From assembly GCA_963580285.1 (NCBI GenBank), contig OY757010.1, forward strand, positions 210,336,138 through 210,400,137: a stretch of DNA of 64,000 nt, read 5' to 3'. This DNA comes from Lucinisca nassula. Its lineage: Eukaryota > Mollusca > Bivalvia > Lucinida > Lucinidae. Position 1 is the first letter of the stretch; the number at the start of each line of letters is the position of its first letter. Made by a program: the position numbers and the translations under genes. A model generated the notes under the pieces. The model saw only the letters and a program-made list of their open reading frames with translations. It had not been told where the DNA came from and did no database searches. Of the stretch, positions 54,111-63,922 are shown piece after piece.

Positions 54111-56257
54111 AAACAAGAGGACCACGATGGTCCTTTATGTACAAATGTACTTAAAAGTAGGTCAAGATCACTCTGTGTCTATGTCTATAACATTCACTAA
54201 CCTGAAGGACATAGCTCTTAAAATTTCCATGTCACCCTTATCTACAAATTTAAAGAAAATCTAATCCAAGGTTTTATCCCGAGCCTACTCATATATAAGT
54301 TTCAGGACGATCTGATCAAAGCTGAATGGGTAATGCTAATGACAAGGTTGAAAATAGGCATTTAAGCAATCACGGCCATATGCTGATGGCAAGGTCGAAA
54401 ATATTCATTTTCAGCAACCAAGTGGAAAAACCTATGTGACTATATGGCCAACCTGGCTAGTTTTCAAACTCACATGAGCTTTTACTCCCAGCCTACTTAT
54501 GTGTATGTTTTAGGAAGATCCGATCAAAAGTGAAGTTCATTTGCAGATGACAAGGTCGAAAATAGGTGTTTTCCAATAGTAAAAGAGTAACATGTTGTCC
54601 TCTATCAAGCTTTACGCCATTCTACTTGAATGTAAGTTACATCAAGACCCAATCAAAACTAACGTTCATTGGCTGATAACAAGGTCTAAAATAGTCATTT
54701 TAGCAACCAAAGAAACATAACTCTATGACTAAAAGCTGACCTCGCCAGTTCTGCAACTCATCCGAGCTGGTTTCAGGAAGATTCGATCAAAATTGAAGGG
54801 GCTATAGTGATGACAAGATGATACGCAATTTTAAGCAATCAAGGAGACAAACTTTACAATTAACAAGCCGACTTTTCGAACTAATCCGGGCTCTTGTCTC
54901 CAGCCTACTTATGTGTAAGTTTCAGCCAGATTCAAACAAACTGAAGGGACCATGGTGATGACAAATAGGCATTTTCATCAACCAAGGAGACGTAAATCCT
55001 ACCTCGCCACGAGCTTTTTCCCCCAGCATACTTATTTGTAAGTTTCAGGATCATCCGATCAAAACTGAAGGGGCTGTGGTGATGACAAGATGACATGCGC
55101 TTTTCAGCAATCAAGGGGACGAAACTTCATGATTAACAAGCCGACTTCGCCAGTTTTCGAACTTATCTGAGCTCTTATCCCCGGCCTACTTACGTGAAAG
55201 TTTCAGCAAGATTCGAACCGAACTGAAGGGACCATGGTGATAACAAATAGGCATTTTCATCAACCAAGGGGACATTAAGCCTACCTCGCCAGTTCACAAA
55301 CACATCTGAGCTTTTTCCCTAGCATACTTAGTGTAAGTTTCAGGAAGATCCGCTCAAAACTGAAGGGGCTACGGTGATGACAAGGTCTAAAAAATGCGTG
55401 CGTGCGTTCGTGCGCGCACGCGCGTGCGTGTGTGTGTGATCAAGGGGACAAAACTATGATAATAAGCCGAATTTGCTAGCTTTCGAACTCACCCGAGCTT
55501 TTATCCCAGTTTAGCAATATTCGATCAAAAACTGAAGGGGTCATGGTTTTGTTTGTTTGATTGATTTGAAGTCCCCGCCAACACGGTATAGGTCCATTTG
55601 GAGATGTTGTTTCCAACTGTGTGGGACTTTTACGCTACATTGAGATAAAATGTCATCTCAAGCCCTGTCGCCCGATAAAACCAATAGCGTTTATAAGCAT
55701 GAACGGTCCGACTCGCACCACTTTGCCTGGGCAGGCTTAGATCCTCTAAGCGGTTTACCAGTGCTCGTGTGCGGTCGGTGGAAGCATCGTGCAGCCTATC
55801 TATTTCTTCCAGCCCCGATGGGCGGGGACGGGAAGGGGTCATGGTGATGACAAGGTCAATAATAGGCATTTTCCTCAACCAAAGGGACATAACTCTAAGA
55901 TAAATAGACCGACCTTGCCAGTTTTCGAAATCATCCGAACTTTTATCCCAAGCCTGCTTATATATAAGTATCAGAAAGATCAGATCATAACTGAAAGCGC
56001 TACGGTGATGACAAGCATTTTACTATTTAAAAGTCTAGGAACATTGTGGTTGTCATAGCAACCAAGGTTTTCATTCAATTTTGATTAAAAGCTTATGCCA
56101 TCAATCCCCTTTCAGAAGCAGTAAGAAATGATGGGGCTCAGCCTGCAAGATGCAGAAATATAACTGGCCAAGGTGTGGACAGACGACGGAAGGACGGACG
56201 ACGGATGGGCTACCATCTCATAAGCTTCCCTGGAGTCTTTGGTCCAGGTGAGCTAAA
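54111..56257. mobile_element. Hairpin-ended repeat with ~150-bp tandem core
   Basis: The left end AGGACCACGATGGTCCT (54118-54134) is a hairpin. The right end has GGACTTTGG-like CTGGAGTCTTTGGTCCAG and GGTGAGCTAAAA near 56236-56257. About nine units are marked by CTACTTATGTGTAAGTTTCA, e.g. near 54490, 54907, 55022, 55178, 55320 and 55950 (143-158 bp apart where regular). A SINE-M with TSD sits at 55547-55831 and a GTGCG-rich run near 55390-55437. Same plan as 3034-6690. Confidence 0.72.
55547..55831 (-). mobile_element. SINE-M copy with 13-bp TSD
   Basis: GAAGGGGTCATGG occurs at 55534-55546 and 55832-55844, exactly bounding a 285-bp SINE-M. The outer units of the tandem element supply the empty-site sequence. 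This defines both ends of the family: a CCCGTCCCCGCCCAT head and a CAAACAAACAAAA tail on the minus strand. Confidence 0.92.
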
Positions 56258-56805
56258 ACATTTAAACCTGAAAGTTTTTTTTCTAAGTTGTTTTAAACGG
56301 TTGCATTGGATTTTAATGGCCCAGTAAAACGCTGTTTAGGACATTGGACGTCAGTCAGTTACGCTATCCCCATATTTTTTTCTGAGCAGGTCTAGTCCCT
56401 ACATTTGGTTGGCCAGTACGGTGCACATTCAACAACTGACCGTCTTGAATCAGGGGAAGGTAGAAACTAACGAGACAGTTCAACTACGGAACGTACCACC
56501 GATTTTGAGTGTTTTGCGATAAAGAAATGTCTTTCTGTGCTCTTGCGATGGCTAATACTTGTCAGTAACTCCACATCAATTTACTGAATTAGGCTTTGAT
56601 TGATCGAGAGCAAATTGATAGCGACAATCATTATTCAGTAAGCCTGTTGATTCTTAAAATCCAGATTTTGCATATGACAATAGACCCATATTTTCAGTAT
56701 AAATAACCAAGTGTTGTTATGCTCTAAAATGACATTTCTTATGATTTTGTTTTAACATTGTTTGTTTTTTATTTTTGTTGCTTTAATCACAGTAAAATGC
56801 CCCCA
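56258..56805. other. No gene seen
   Basis: Near 56285-56420 a worn segment resembles one at 36895-37010 (TTTTAATGGCCCAGTAAAAC). Nothing else recognised. Confidence 0.4.
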
Positions 56806-56955
56806 CCCGTCGGGGCTTGAAGAAATAGATGGGCTGCATGATGCTTCCACGCAGAGTTGAAACCGCAAACGAGTACTGGTAAACCGCTTAGAGGATCTAA
56901 GCCTGCCCAGGCAAAGCTGTGTGAGTCGTACCGTCCATGATTATAAACCCTATTT
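56806..56955 (+). mobile_element. SINE-M head half
   Basis: First half only, from CGGGGCTTGAAGAAATAG to ATAAACCCTATTTGTTA. It stops a few bases before an opposite-strand copy. Confidence 0.75.
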
Positions 56956-56961
56956 GTTACT

Positions 56962-57262
56962 TATTAGTTTGTTTGATTTAAGGTTTAACGTCCCCATCAA
57001 CACTGTATAGCTCATTTTGGACACGTTGCTTCCATTTTTGTGGGGCTTTTACCCGACACTAAGTTGAAATGACATCTCAAGCAGCCCTGTCGCCCAATGA
57101 AACCAATAGGGTTTATAAGCATGGGCGATCTTACTCGCACCGCTTTGCCTTGGCAGGCTTAGATCCACTGAGAGGTTTACCAGTACTCGTGTGCGGTCGG
57201 TTTCAGCTCTGCGTGGAAGCATCATGCGGCCCATCTATTTCTTCAAGCCCTGATGGGCGGGG
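56962..57262 (-). mobile_element. SINE-M copy (full length)
   Basis: Plus strand GTTTGTTTGATTTAAGG to TCAAGCCCTGATGGGCGGGG. With 56806-56955 it forms a tail-facing inverted pair able to fold over about 150 bp. Confidence 0.8.
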
Positions 57263-57279
57263 ACCGACTTGTTACTTGT

Positions 57280-57825
57280 AAAATAGAAGTGAAGGCAATG
57301 ATCAGGAATCGATACAATTAATCCTCACCTCCAATCAGAGACACCAAAGGGAAAGAAACACAAACATGAAATAACTAGACCCTAATGGGCACATCAATAG
57401 CAGAAAGCGAAAACGACAGTTACTTTCCCACAAAATAGTCAATTGGCTATCCAAAACAAAAAGATATAAGCGATACACACATTCAACGGCAATTCATAAC
57501 AATAATAAACCGCGACAGAAGAATCCGAAGGGTCAGTGAAAAGAATTTCACTGGAAGGGGGGGGGGGGGGGGCTGGGGGGGGGGGGGCTTAAATCGATCT
57601 TACGTGGCCACAATCCTCGCCCTTACTTCCGTCGCGATTTAGGTATGAAGGCATGAAGGCCTCCTAACTCATCAGTGCAACATCTCCGAGTACAAATAAA
57701 TCAAACAGCCGCAGAGATTATACAACGGTGAGGACTCGACAGCAAGAATCGAACAAAAGAAAATGAACAGTTAGACTCCGATGGACCCAACCAGAGACAG
57801 AGAATCAGGTACCAACCAGGTTACT
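57280..57825 (-). mobile_element. Penelope-like element, 3' fragment
   Basis: Complement of the shared terminus (AAATAGAAGTGAAGGC at 57281), the CAGGAATCGATACAATTA block and GACGGAAGTAAGGGCG block. A G-tract interrupted by CT spans about 57548-57588. Confidence 0.75.
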
Positions 57826-57949
57826 TTTAACTTGTTAAGTAGATGAGAATTGTTTTTTTTTAAATATATATATATTTATATTACAGTATATATTCCACTT
57901 CTTGTCCAAGGCTAGTCTATTTACAGTGTGAGCAATATCTAGCTACCTT

Positions 57950-58105
57950 AGGTCTGTATTAGCATTAGGTATCTCACTCGTGTGCTTCGACCAAGTACTG
58001 CAACGGAAGGTCATGTGGTTTCTCCGGGTACTACGCTTTTCGCGTTTACCTCTAATTAACGGTTGACTCGAAGTAAATGAAATAATCTCGAATAGGCCGC
58101 TTAAC
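57950..58105 (+). mobile_element. SINE fragment related to 22807-23049
   Basis: Shares TTAGGTATCTCAC, TGCAACGGAAGGTCA and GTTTCTCCGGGTACT with the minus-strand SINE at 22807-23049. The tRNA-like head is badly worn. Confidence 0.65.
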
Positions 58106-58312
58106 CAACCCCGTCTTCCAAAGAAAGAAAAAAAAATCTACTACAAGACATTGGTGTTGGGTGCTCATTACCAACCGCCTCCGTATCCCGAAGTGGTTCT
58201 TATGAGTGCCCATAACATATGTCTTGGACAGAAAGTCACTGATATTCATCAGAAGATAGTCGTTTTGGGGAAATGAAAGAGTGCACTATCTCACACGGGT
58301 GTTTTATCATAT
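58106..58312. mobile_element. MITE-II copy (diverged)
   Basis: Core GGTGTTGGGTGCTCATTACC/GTGGTTCTTATGAGTGCCC near 58150-58212, CGTTTTGGGGAAATG arm, right end CACACGGGTGTTTTATCAT. Confidence 0.65.
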
Positions 58313-58324
58313 TCACCCACATTT

Positions 58325-59306
58325 TATGCCCCGCCATTCAAAAAATGGCGGGGTGTTATATTATACCCTCCAAACTTTTGAGTGTACGCCCGTCCGCCCG
58401 TCCGCCCGTCCGCCCGTCAGCGATCATAGTTTCGTGTCCGCTCCATAACTCAAACACAGATATGTAGAGCACTATGGGACAACTTGCAGAATATATGAAC
58501 TGTAACTCTGATTTTTCTACTTTTGGAGTTGTCGCTCTTTGAACGTTGAACATAGCCATTTCTGTCATAGTTTCGTGTCCGCTCCATAACTTCGATACCG
58601 GTTGAGATACTTCCATTCAACGTCATAGATATGTAGAGCACCATGAGACGAATGGCAGAACATATGATTTTGTTGTTTGTTTTGAGGTGTAACGTCCCCG
58701 TCAACACTGTATATGCCATTTTGGAGACGTTGCTTCCAATTTTTTGGGACTATTACCCGACACTGAGATGAAATGACATCTGGAGCCCTGTCGTCCAATG
58801 AAACCAAAATGGTCTATAAGCATGGGCGGTCTTACTCGCACCGCTTTGCCTAGACCCTCTAAGGGGTTTACCAGTACTCGTGTGCGGTCGGTTTCAGCTC
58901 TGCATAGAAGCATCATGCAGCCCATCTATTTCTTCATGCCCCGATGGGCGGGGGCCGGTAGAACAGATGAACCGTAACTCTGATGTTCCTACTTTTTGGG
59001 TTATTGCCCTTTGAACTTTGAATATAGATGTTGCTATCAGTTTCGAGCTCGCTCCATAACTCTAATACCGTTTGAGATGTTTCCATGAAACTTCACAGAT
59101 ATGTTGAGCACCATGACATATGAACCATAACTCTGTGATATCTTTAACTTGTTTTTTTTTTTTTTTTTTTTTAGGAAAGTGGCTGAACGTTTTGCAAAGC
59201 ATGTAGGTCCTGATGCAGTGTCTGATGTGGGCCTGCTTTGTTTAAAAGTATCCCGTTTATGGGTTTCCGGTACAAAGTGTTTAAGTAAGAGGGTATTTTT
59301 ATTTAA
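58325..59306. mobile_element. Hairpin-ended repeat carrying a SINE-M
   Basis: The left end folds: CCCCGCCATTCAAA and AATGGCGGGG near 58329-58352. CGTCCGCCCGTCCGCCCGTC follows. Three units share TCCGCTCCATAACT or TCGCTCCATAACT, near 58438, 58578 and 59050. A T-run lies near 59150-59172. A SINE-M interrupts at 58669-58959. The right end was not found. Confidence 0.55.
58669..58959 (-). mobile_element. SINE-M copy with 11-bp TSD
   Basis: AGAACATATGA (58658-58668) and AGAACAGATGA (58960-58970) flank it, one mismatch. Tail complement TTTTGTTGTTTGTTTTGAGG at the left, head complement at the right. Confidence 0.82.
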
Positions 59307-59515
59307 GGTTTAACGCCCCCGTCAACGAAATGACATCTCAATCCGTGCCCCCTCCCACTCCTGTCCCGATGAAATCAATAGGGTTTATATGCATGGACCG
59401 TCCGACTCTCACCACCTTCCCTGTGAAGGCTTAGAACTTCTTAGCGGTTTAGGAATACTCATGTGCGGTCGATTTCATCTCCGACAGCCCAATCTATTTG
59501 TTTAAGACCCGATGG
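59307..59515 (-). mobile_element. SINE-M copy (internally deleted)
   Basis: TTAACGCCCCCGTCAACG joins directly to AAATGACATCTCAATCC, so the central GTTGCTTCCAATTTT segment is missing. Confidence 0.7.
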
Positions 59516-59639
59516 TGTAGTAAGTAAACCTACACTTTGTACAAATGTCGGATCTCCTTATTTAGTACGCTACAAAACAGAGTATTTCCAGAGAAAAATT
59601 AGCGATATTTTTTTCTTTCTTCTGCATCAAACACAGATG

Positions 59640-59910
59640 AGGCAGTTAAACCGCCGGAGAACACGCCACTGTCGCCCACCTAGAACGCATGGCAATCGTA
59701 CATATTGACTGGCCTGTTCGATTATCGGTCCTGAATTCGATTGAGCACGCGTGTAACATGCTTCAGCGAGACTTGTGCAGCCAAGGACACGGCAGGAGTT
59801 CTAGAATGGCGGAATTGAGGCAGATTCCACAAAACGGGCTACAGATACTGATAATGAGCATGCGCAGGCGATGTGTTGTAAGTGATGCTTATGGACATCA
59901 TACGTGCAGT
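59640..59910 (+). pseudogene. Tc1-like transposase C-terminal relic
   Basis: Pieces in shifting frames: RRTRHCRPPRTHGN, LTGLFDYRS, NSIEHACNMLQRDL, SSRMAELRQIPQ and MSMRRRCVVSDAYGHHT. This follows the Tc1 C-terminus (the NPIEH and MRRRC blocks). The segment lies between worn SINE-M and MITE-II. It could be the other end of a relative of 43020-43335. Confidence 0.8.
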
Positions 59911-59998
59911 ATAGATGTTGACAACGAACTGGGAAAACTTCGAAAATTAAGATCTGTGACTTTTTTCCTTCAAAGGATGACACTGCACAGCCCCACCA

Positions 59999-60278
59999 CA
60001 TTATGATAAAACACCCGTGCGACATTGTGCATTTTTCACATCTCCAAAATGACTACTTTTCGGATGAAAATCTTTGATATTTTTCTTGTTTATACTTCAA
60101 ACATTGGTTGTGGGTGCTCGTTAGAACCGCCTCATTGAGGCGGTTCTAACGAGTACCCACAACCAATGTCTTGAAGCAGAAATAAGAAAAATAATGTGTT
60201 CCCCCTTAAACCCAAGTTTTCTCTATATAAAGTGGGGTTTAGTGGGGTGTTCATTTCACGGACTTGTTATCGTGATGA
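59999..60278. mobile_element. MITE-II copy (complete)
   Basis: Ends CATTATGATAAAACACCCGTG and CACGGACTTGTTATCGTGATG (imperfect inverted). Core near 60109-60160 with CTCGTTAGAACCGCCTC and complement around an ATT loop. Arms CAAACATTGGTTGTGGG and CCCACAACCAATGTCTTG. Right arm has TCTATATAAAGTGGGG. Confidence 0.85.
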
Positions 60279-60284
60279 GGTCGT

Positions 60285-60615
60285 CATATCCTTTATCACC
60301 GGCCCCGATAGCTCAGTTGGTAGAGTGTCCGCTCCGGGGAACGGGAGGTCACGGGTTCGATCCCGGGCCGCGACATACCAAAGTCGTTAACAATGGTACT
60401 AGCTGCTCCTCGCTTGGCATTCAGATTTACGGGGTAGAGCTAGGACTGGTCGATCCAGTGTCAGGATAATGTGACTGGATGTGGTATCATGTAATGTGTC
60501 TGGGACATGATACTTCAGTGAGGCAGCACTATAAAAGTGAGCATTGGGCTCCCTGTCGCAACCAGACACCGTCGTGATATGACTGAAAAATTGTTGAAAG
60601 CGACGTTAAACCCGA

Positions 60616-60677
<62 letters not shown>

Positions 60678-60686
60678 CCTTTATCA
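60285..60686 (+). mobile_element. SINE-T copy (intact) with 14-bp TSD
   Basis: CATATCCTTTATCA at 60285-60298 and 60673-60686 bounds it. Head: GATAGCTCAGTTGGTAGAG (A box) and GGGTTCGATCCC (B box). Body includes TGTCAGGATAATGTGAC and GAGGCAGCACTATAAA. Tail: GCGACGTTAAACCCGAATTC, then a CA run (about 60619-60674). It is the control that shows what was lost and gained at 35420-36728. Confidence 0.92.
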
Positions 60687-61240
60687 TGATCAGTACCGCT
60701 CCCTGCGCTTCTGATCACATGTAAGCTACGAGCTATATTTGTATAGAGGTCAATACCCATCACCGACAAGAAACAATGATTCTATCAGCCCTAATTGTCA
60801 ACAGAAAAACGATTGCTGGCAACTTTATCAGTATAATTTATCTCAAGGTCGTGTGATGTTCTAATACTGCTTATCATCTTGTTCAACCAAAGTCTTTTAA
60901 TTAGTTTCAATGAAATCAGGAAGATTGGATGGTAATACGAATGTTTTGTGATTATGGCGGAATATGTCAGTTCATTCCGGTTATTCTAGCCTCAATCGCA
61001 ACTGACTGGTGACCCGGAGGTCGAGAGGGTCGTCAACATCCTTTTCACAGAATTTGATCGTGGAATCTTTTCTCTGGTTATCTCAACCTACGGCTGTTTA
61101 CAGGCGGCATCGTCTGTTCGTTGCGAAAGAATGTACCAGTTGAGCTTGTCCAGGAAATTTGCGGTTAAATGAATCGTATAAACGAGCGTATTAGCGCTTC
61201 GCTTGATTTCAATTCCTATCATTTTAATTGTAAATGACTT
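60687..61240. other. No gene seen
   Basis: About 550 bp with no recognised feature. Confidence 0.4.
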
Positions 61241-61517
61241 TTGTTTTTTGTTTGATTTGAGGTTTAACGTCCCCGTCAACACTGTAAAGGTCATTTTGGA
61301 GACGTTGCTTCCAATTTTGTGGGACTTTTACCCGACATTGAGATGAAATGACATCTCAAGCCCTGTCGCCCAATGAAACCAATAGGGTTTATTAGCATGG
61401 ACGGTCCCCCCCTCACACCGCGGTTCCTGGACAGGCTTAGATCCTCTAAGCGGTTTACCAGTACTAGTGTGCCGGCCGGATTCAGCTCTGCGTGGAAGCA
61501 TCGTGCAGCCCATATAT
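61241..61517 (-). mobile_element. SINE-M copy with 13-bp TSD
   Basis: TTGTAAATGACTT at 61228-61240 and 61518-61530. The head is short by about 30 bases (it ends GCAGCCCATATAT), a normal 5' truncation. Confidence 0.92.
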
Positions 61518-61557
61518 TTGTAAATGACTTGCCAAACAAAATGAGTAAATATTGTTT

Positions 61558-61862
61558 TGTTTTGTTTGATTTGAGGTTTAACGTCCGCGTCAACACTGTA
61601 AAGGTCATTTTGGAGACGTTGCTTCCAATTTTGTTGGACTTTTACCCGACCGTGAGATGAAATGACATCACAAGCCCTGTCGCCCAATGAAACCAATAGG
61701 GTTTATAAGCATGAACGGGCTGACTCGCATCGCTTTACCTGGGCAGGCTTAGATCCTCTAAGCTGTTTACCAGTACTCGTGTGTGGGTCGGTTTCAGCTC
61801 TGCGTGGAAGCATCATGCAGCCCATATATTTCTTCAAGCCCCAATGGGCGGGGGCCGGAATT
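61558..61862 (-). mobile_element. SINE-M copy with 10-bp TSD
   Basis: AATATTGTTT at 61548-61557 and 61863-61872. Full length, about 305 bp, and very close in sequence to the copy just upstream. Confidence 0.88.
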
Positions 61863-62357
61863 AATATTGTTTAAACCAAAAGTGTGGATAGGTAAAAAGA
61901 CTCGCTCAGTACAACCTAAATGGTGTCCACTGCTTCATTTTACTCCAAATGTGGTCGGTTTCAGCTGTGCGTGGAGGTACCATTTCTCCAAGCCCCCGAT
62001 GGGCGGGGTCTATTTTCTTACTGCAGATTTAAAGTGTTTACGATAGCTCAACAGCGGATGCTTTGAACTTTCTATCTTCATATACTGAGTCGGTCATATT
62101 TGGCCATTATCTCAGTTGGGTGGGTGGCTAAATTTAGAATTAAGCTTAAATAACAGGAGGACACTGGATGAGTCCTTAAAACTATTTACAATCTGATTAA
62201 CAGAAGTATACTAAAACGCAATCTGAGTCCCAATCTACACTGTACGGGCTTTGAACTCCTCTGCGGACTTGGCATCTACCGCAGACGATGGAAGACTATT
62301 CCACTGAGGAATAGTTCTGGGAATAAAAGAATGCTTTAAGGCATCACTATAGGCCAG
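61863..62357. other. No gene; SINE-M scrap
   Basis: 61945-62015 is a SINE-M head fragment (GTGGTCGGTTTCAGCTGTGC). The rest is unassigned. Confidence 0.5.
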
Positions 62358-62670
62358 TTTTTTTTTTGTTTGTTTGTTTGATTAGTGGTTTAACGTCCCC
62401 GTCAACACTGTATAGGTCATTTTGGAGGCGTTGCTTCCAATTTTGTGGGACTTTTACTCGACATTGAGATGAAATGACATCTCAAGCCCTGTCGCCAATG
62501 AAACCAACAGGGTTTATAAGCATGGGCGGTCCGACTCGCACCGCGGTTCCTGGACAGGCTTAGATCCTCTAAGCGGTTTACCAACTACGAAGTGTGCGGA
62601 CGGTTTCAGCTCTGCGTGGAAGCATCATGCAGGCAATCTATTTCTTCAAGCCCTGGTGGGCGGGGGCGGG
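62358..62670 (-). mobile_element. SINE-M copy with 11-bp TSD
   Basis: CTATAGGCCAG (62347-62357) and CTATAGACCAG (62671-62681), one mismatch. Full length, ending CAAGCCCTGGTGGGCGGGGG. Confidence 0.88.
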
Positions 62671-62681
62671 CTATAGACCAG

Positions 62682-62856
62682 GGCCCAGGATTACAATGCG
62701 TACTTAAATTTTAAGTACCTACTTAAACTAAGTATTTACTTAACTGTCGTATAAAGTGAACTACAAAAAATTTCTTTCGTTTAAGTCGATACTTAACCAG
62801 AGAATATCCTTAAATATTTAAGGTAACCCAGGTAGGTACCTTAACTTTTAAGATTT
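62682..62856. repeat. Foldback of TTAAG-rich sequence
   Basis: CTTAAATTTTAAGTACC at 62704-62720 against GGTACC and TTAACTTTTAAG near 62835-62853. The interior is AT-rich. Confidence 0.5.
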
Positions 62857-62935
62857 GACCTTGACACATGAATGTATATATCAACAACGGCAAACACGAG
62901 AGCTTTTATTTGCCCAAAATTACCAGTCATACTCG

Positions 62936-63010
62936 GTAGCTCAGACGGTAAAGTGTTTGCATCATATTCAAGAGGCCCTGGGTTCGGGTCCCGGTCGAGC
63001 CACTTTTTTT
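62936..63010 (+). mobile_element. tRNA-like SINE head
   Basis: CGGTAGCTCAGACGGTAAAG (A box) and GGGTTCGGGTCCC (B box), spaced as in a tRNA, followed by a T-run that could end Pol III transcription. The 5' acceptor strand has mismatches, so it is more likely a SINE head or tRNA fossil than a working tRNA. Confidence 0.6.
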
Positions 63011-63223
63011 TTCCTCCTTGGAGCGCAAGTCGACTTGGCGATGAGGTATAAAACAACTGGGATTTCACAGTTTTCGTCCGATAGAGCTGTATAAAAACTT
63101 CCCTTTACATAATACTGTATAATACTGGTAACAGGGTAACAATTTATTGTTTGGTGTAGGAAGGTTCTTACAAGCGAAAGGGGGTTTTAACGACTTGGTT
63201 GTTTTTGTCAGGGTAGGTGTGTG

Positions 63224-63575
63224 TATGTTTGATTGATTGATTGGATGTTGAACGTCCCTTTCAACTATATACAGGCCATTTTGGAGACGTTGCTCCTATT
63301 TTGAGGGACTTTTATCCGACATTGAGATGAAATGACTTCTCAAGCCTGTCGCCCAATGAAACCAATAGGGTTTATAAGCATGGACGGTCCGACTCGCGCC
63401 GCTTTTCCTGGGCATGCCATAGGGGCTTGAATCATAAAAAAAAAAGATTCAAGCCCCTATGGGCAGGCTTAGATCCTCTAAGTGGGTAACGAGTACTCGT
63501 GTGCGGTCGGATTCAGCTCTGCGTGGAAGCGTCATGCAGCCAATCATTTCTTCATGCCCCGATTTGTGGGTGGGG
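63224..63575 (-). mobile_element. SINE-M copy interrupted by a hairpin
   Basis: Tail side GATTGATTGATTGGATG, head side GCAGCCAATCATTTC. The copy is full length apart from a ~51-bp insertion between two GGGCA copies (63410-63414 and 63461-63465). Confidence 0.8.
63418..63461. repeat. Perfect 16-bp-stem hairpin inside SINE-M
   Basis: CATAGGGGCTTGAATC (63418-63433) and GATTCAAGCCCCTATG (63446-63461), loop ATAAAAAAAAAA. GGGGCTTGAA is also the SINE-M head motif. Confidence 0.9.
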
Positions 63576-63814
63576 CCGACAGGTTTGTGTGTCGGGGGAT
63601 GGGGGTGTTTGGGGAGGGAGGCTGGCGCATATCACTTTTGTCTGTTATTTAAAAACTGATCCTGTGGCACAGCGGGTCCATGTTCCTACGCTTATGCATG
63701 TCCTGCTACTTTTACGCATACAATGTTCACAACCATCATATGCCGTCTTTACATTCAGTGTCATGAAATAGTATGACGCCACGTGCATTTAAGAAATGAC
63801 TTTTATTTTTCTGC
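63576..63814. other. No gene seen
   Basis: No recognised feature. Confidence 0.4.
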
Positions 63815-63922
63815 TGTTCATGAAAGTATGAACGAACAGGGTCGCCTGCAAAGTAAATGAACTCCGAAGGGATTCATATAAACTTTGCTAGCGACCCGCT
63901 GTCGTTCATACCTTCATGAACA
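63815..63922. repeat. 108-bp foldback
   Basis: TGTTCATGAAAGTATGAACG and CAGGGTCGC at the left pair with GCGACCCGCTG and CGTTCATACCTTCATGAACA at the right; AAAGT/AACTTT flank the loop. No coding content. Confidence 0.85.
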
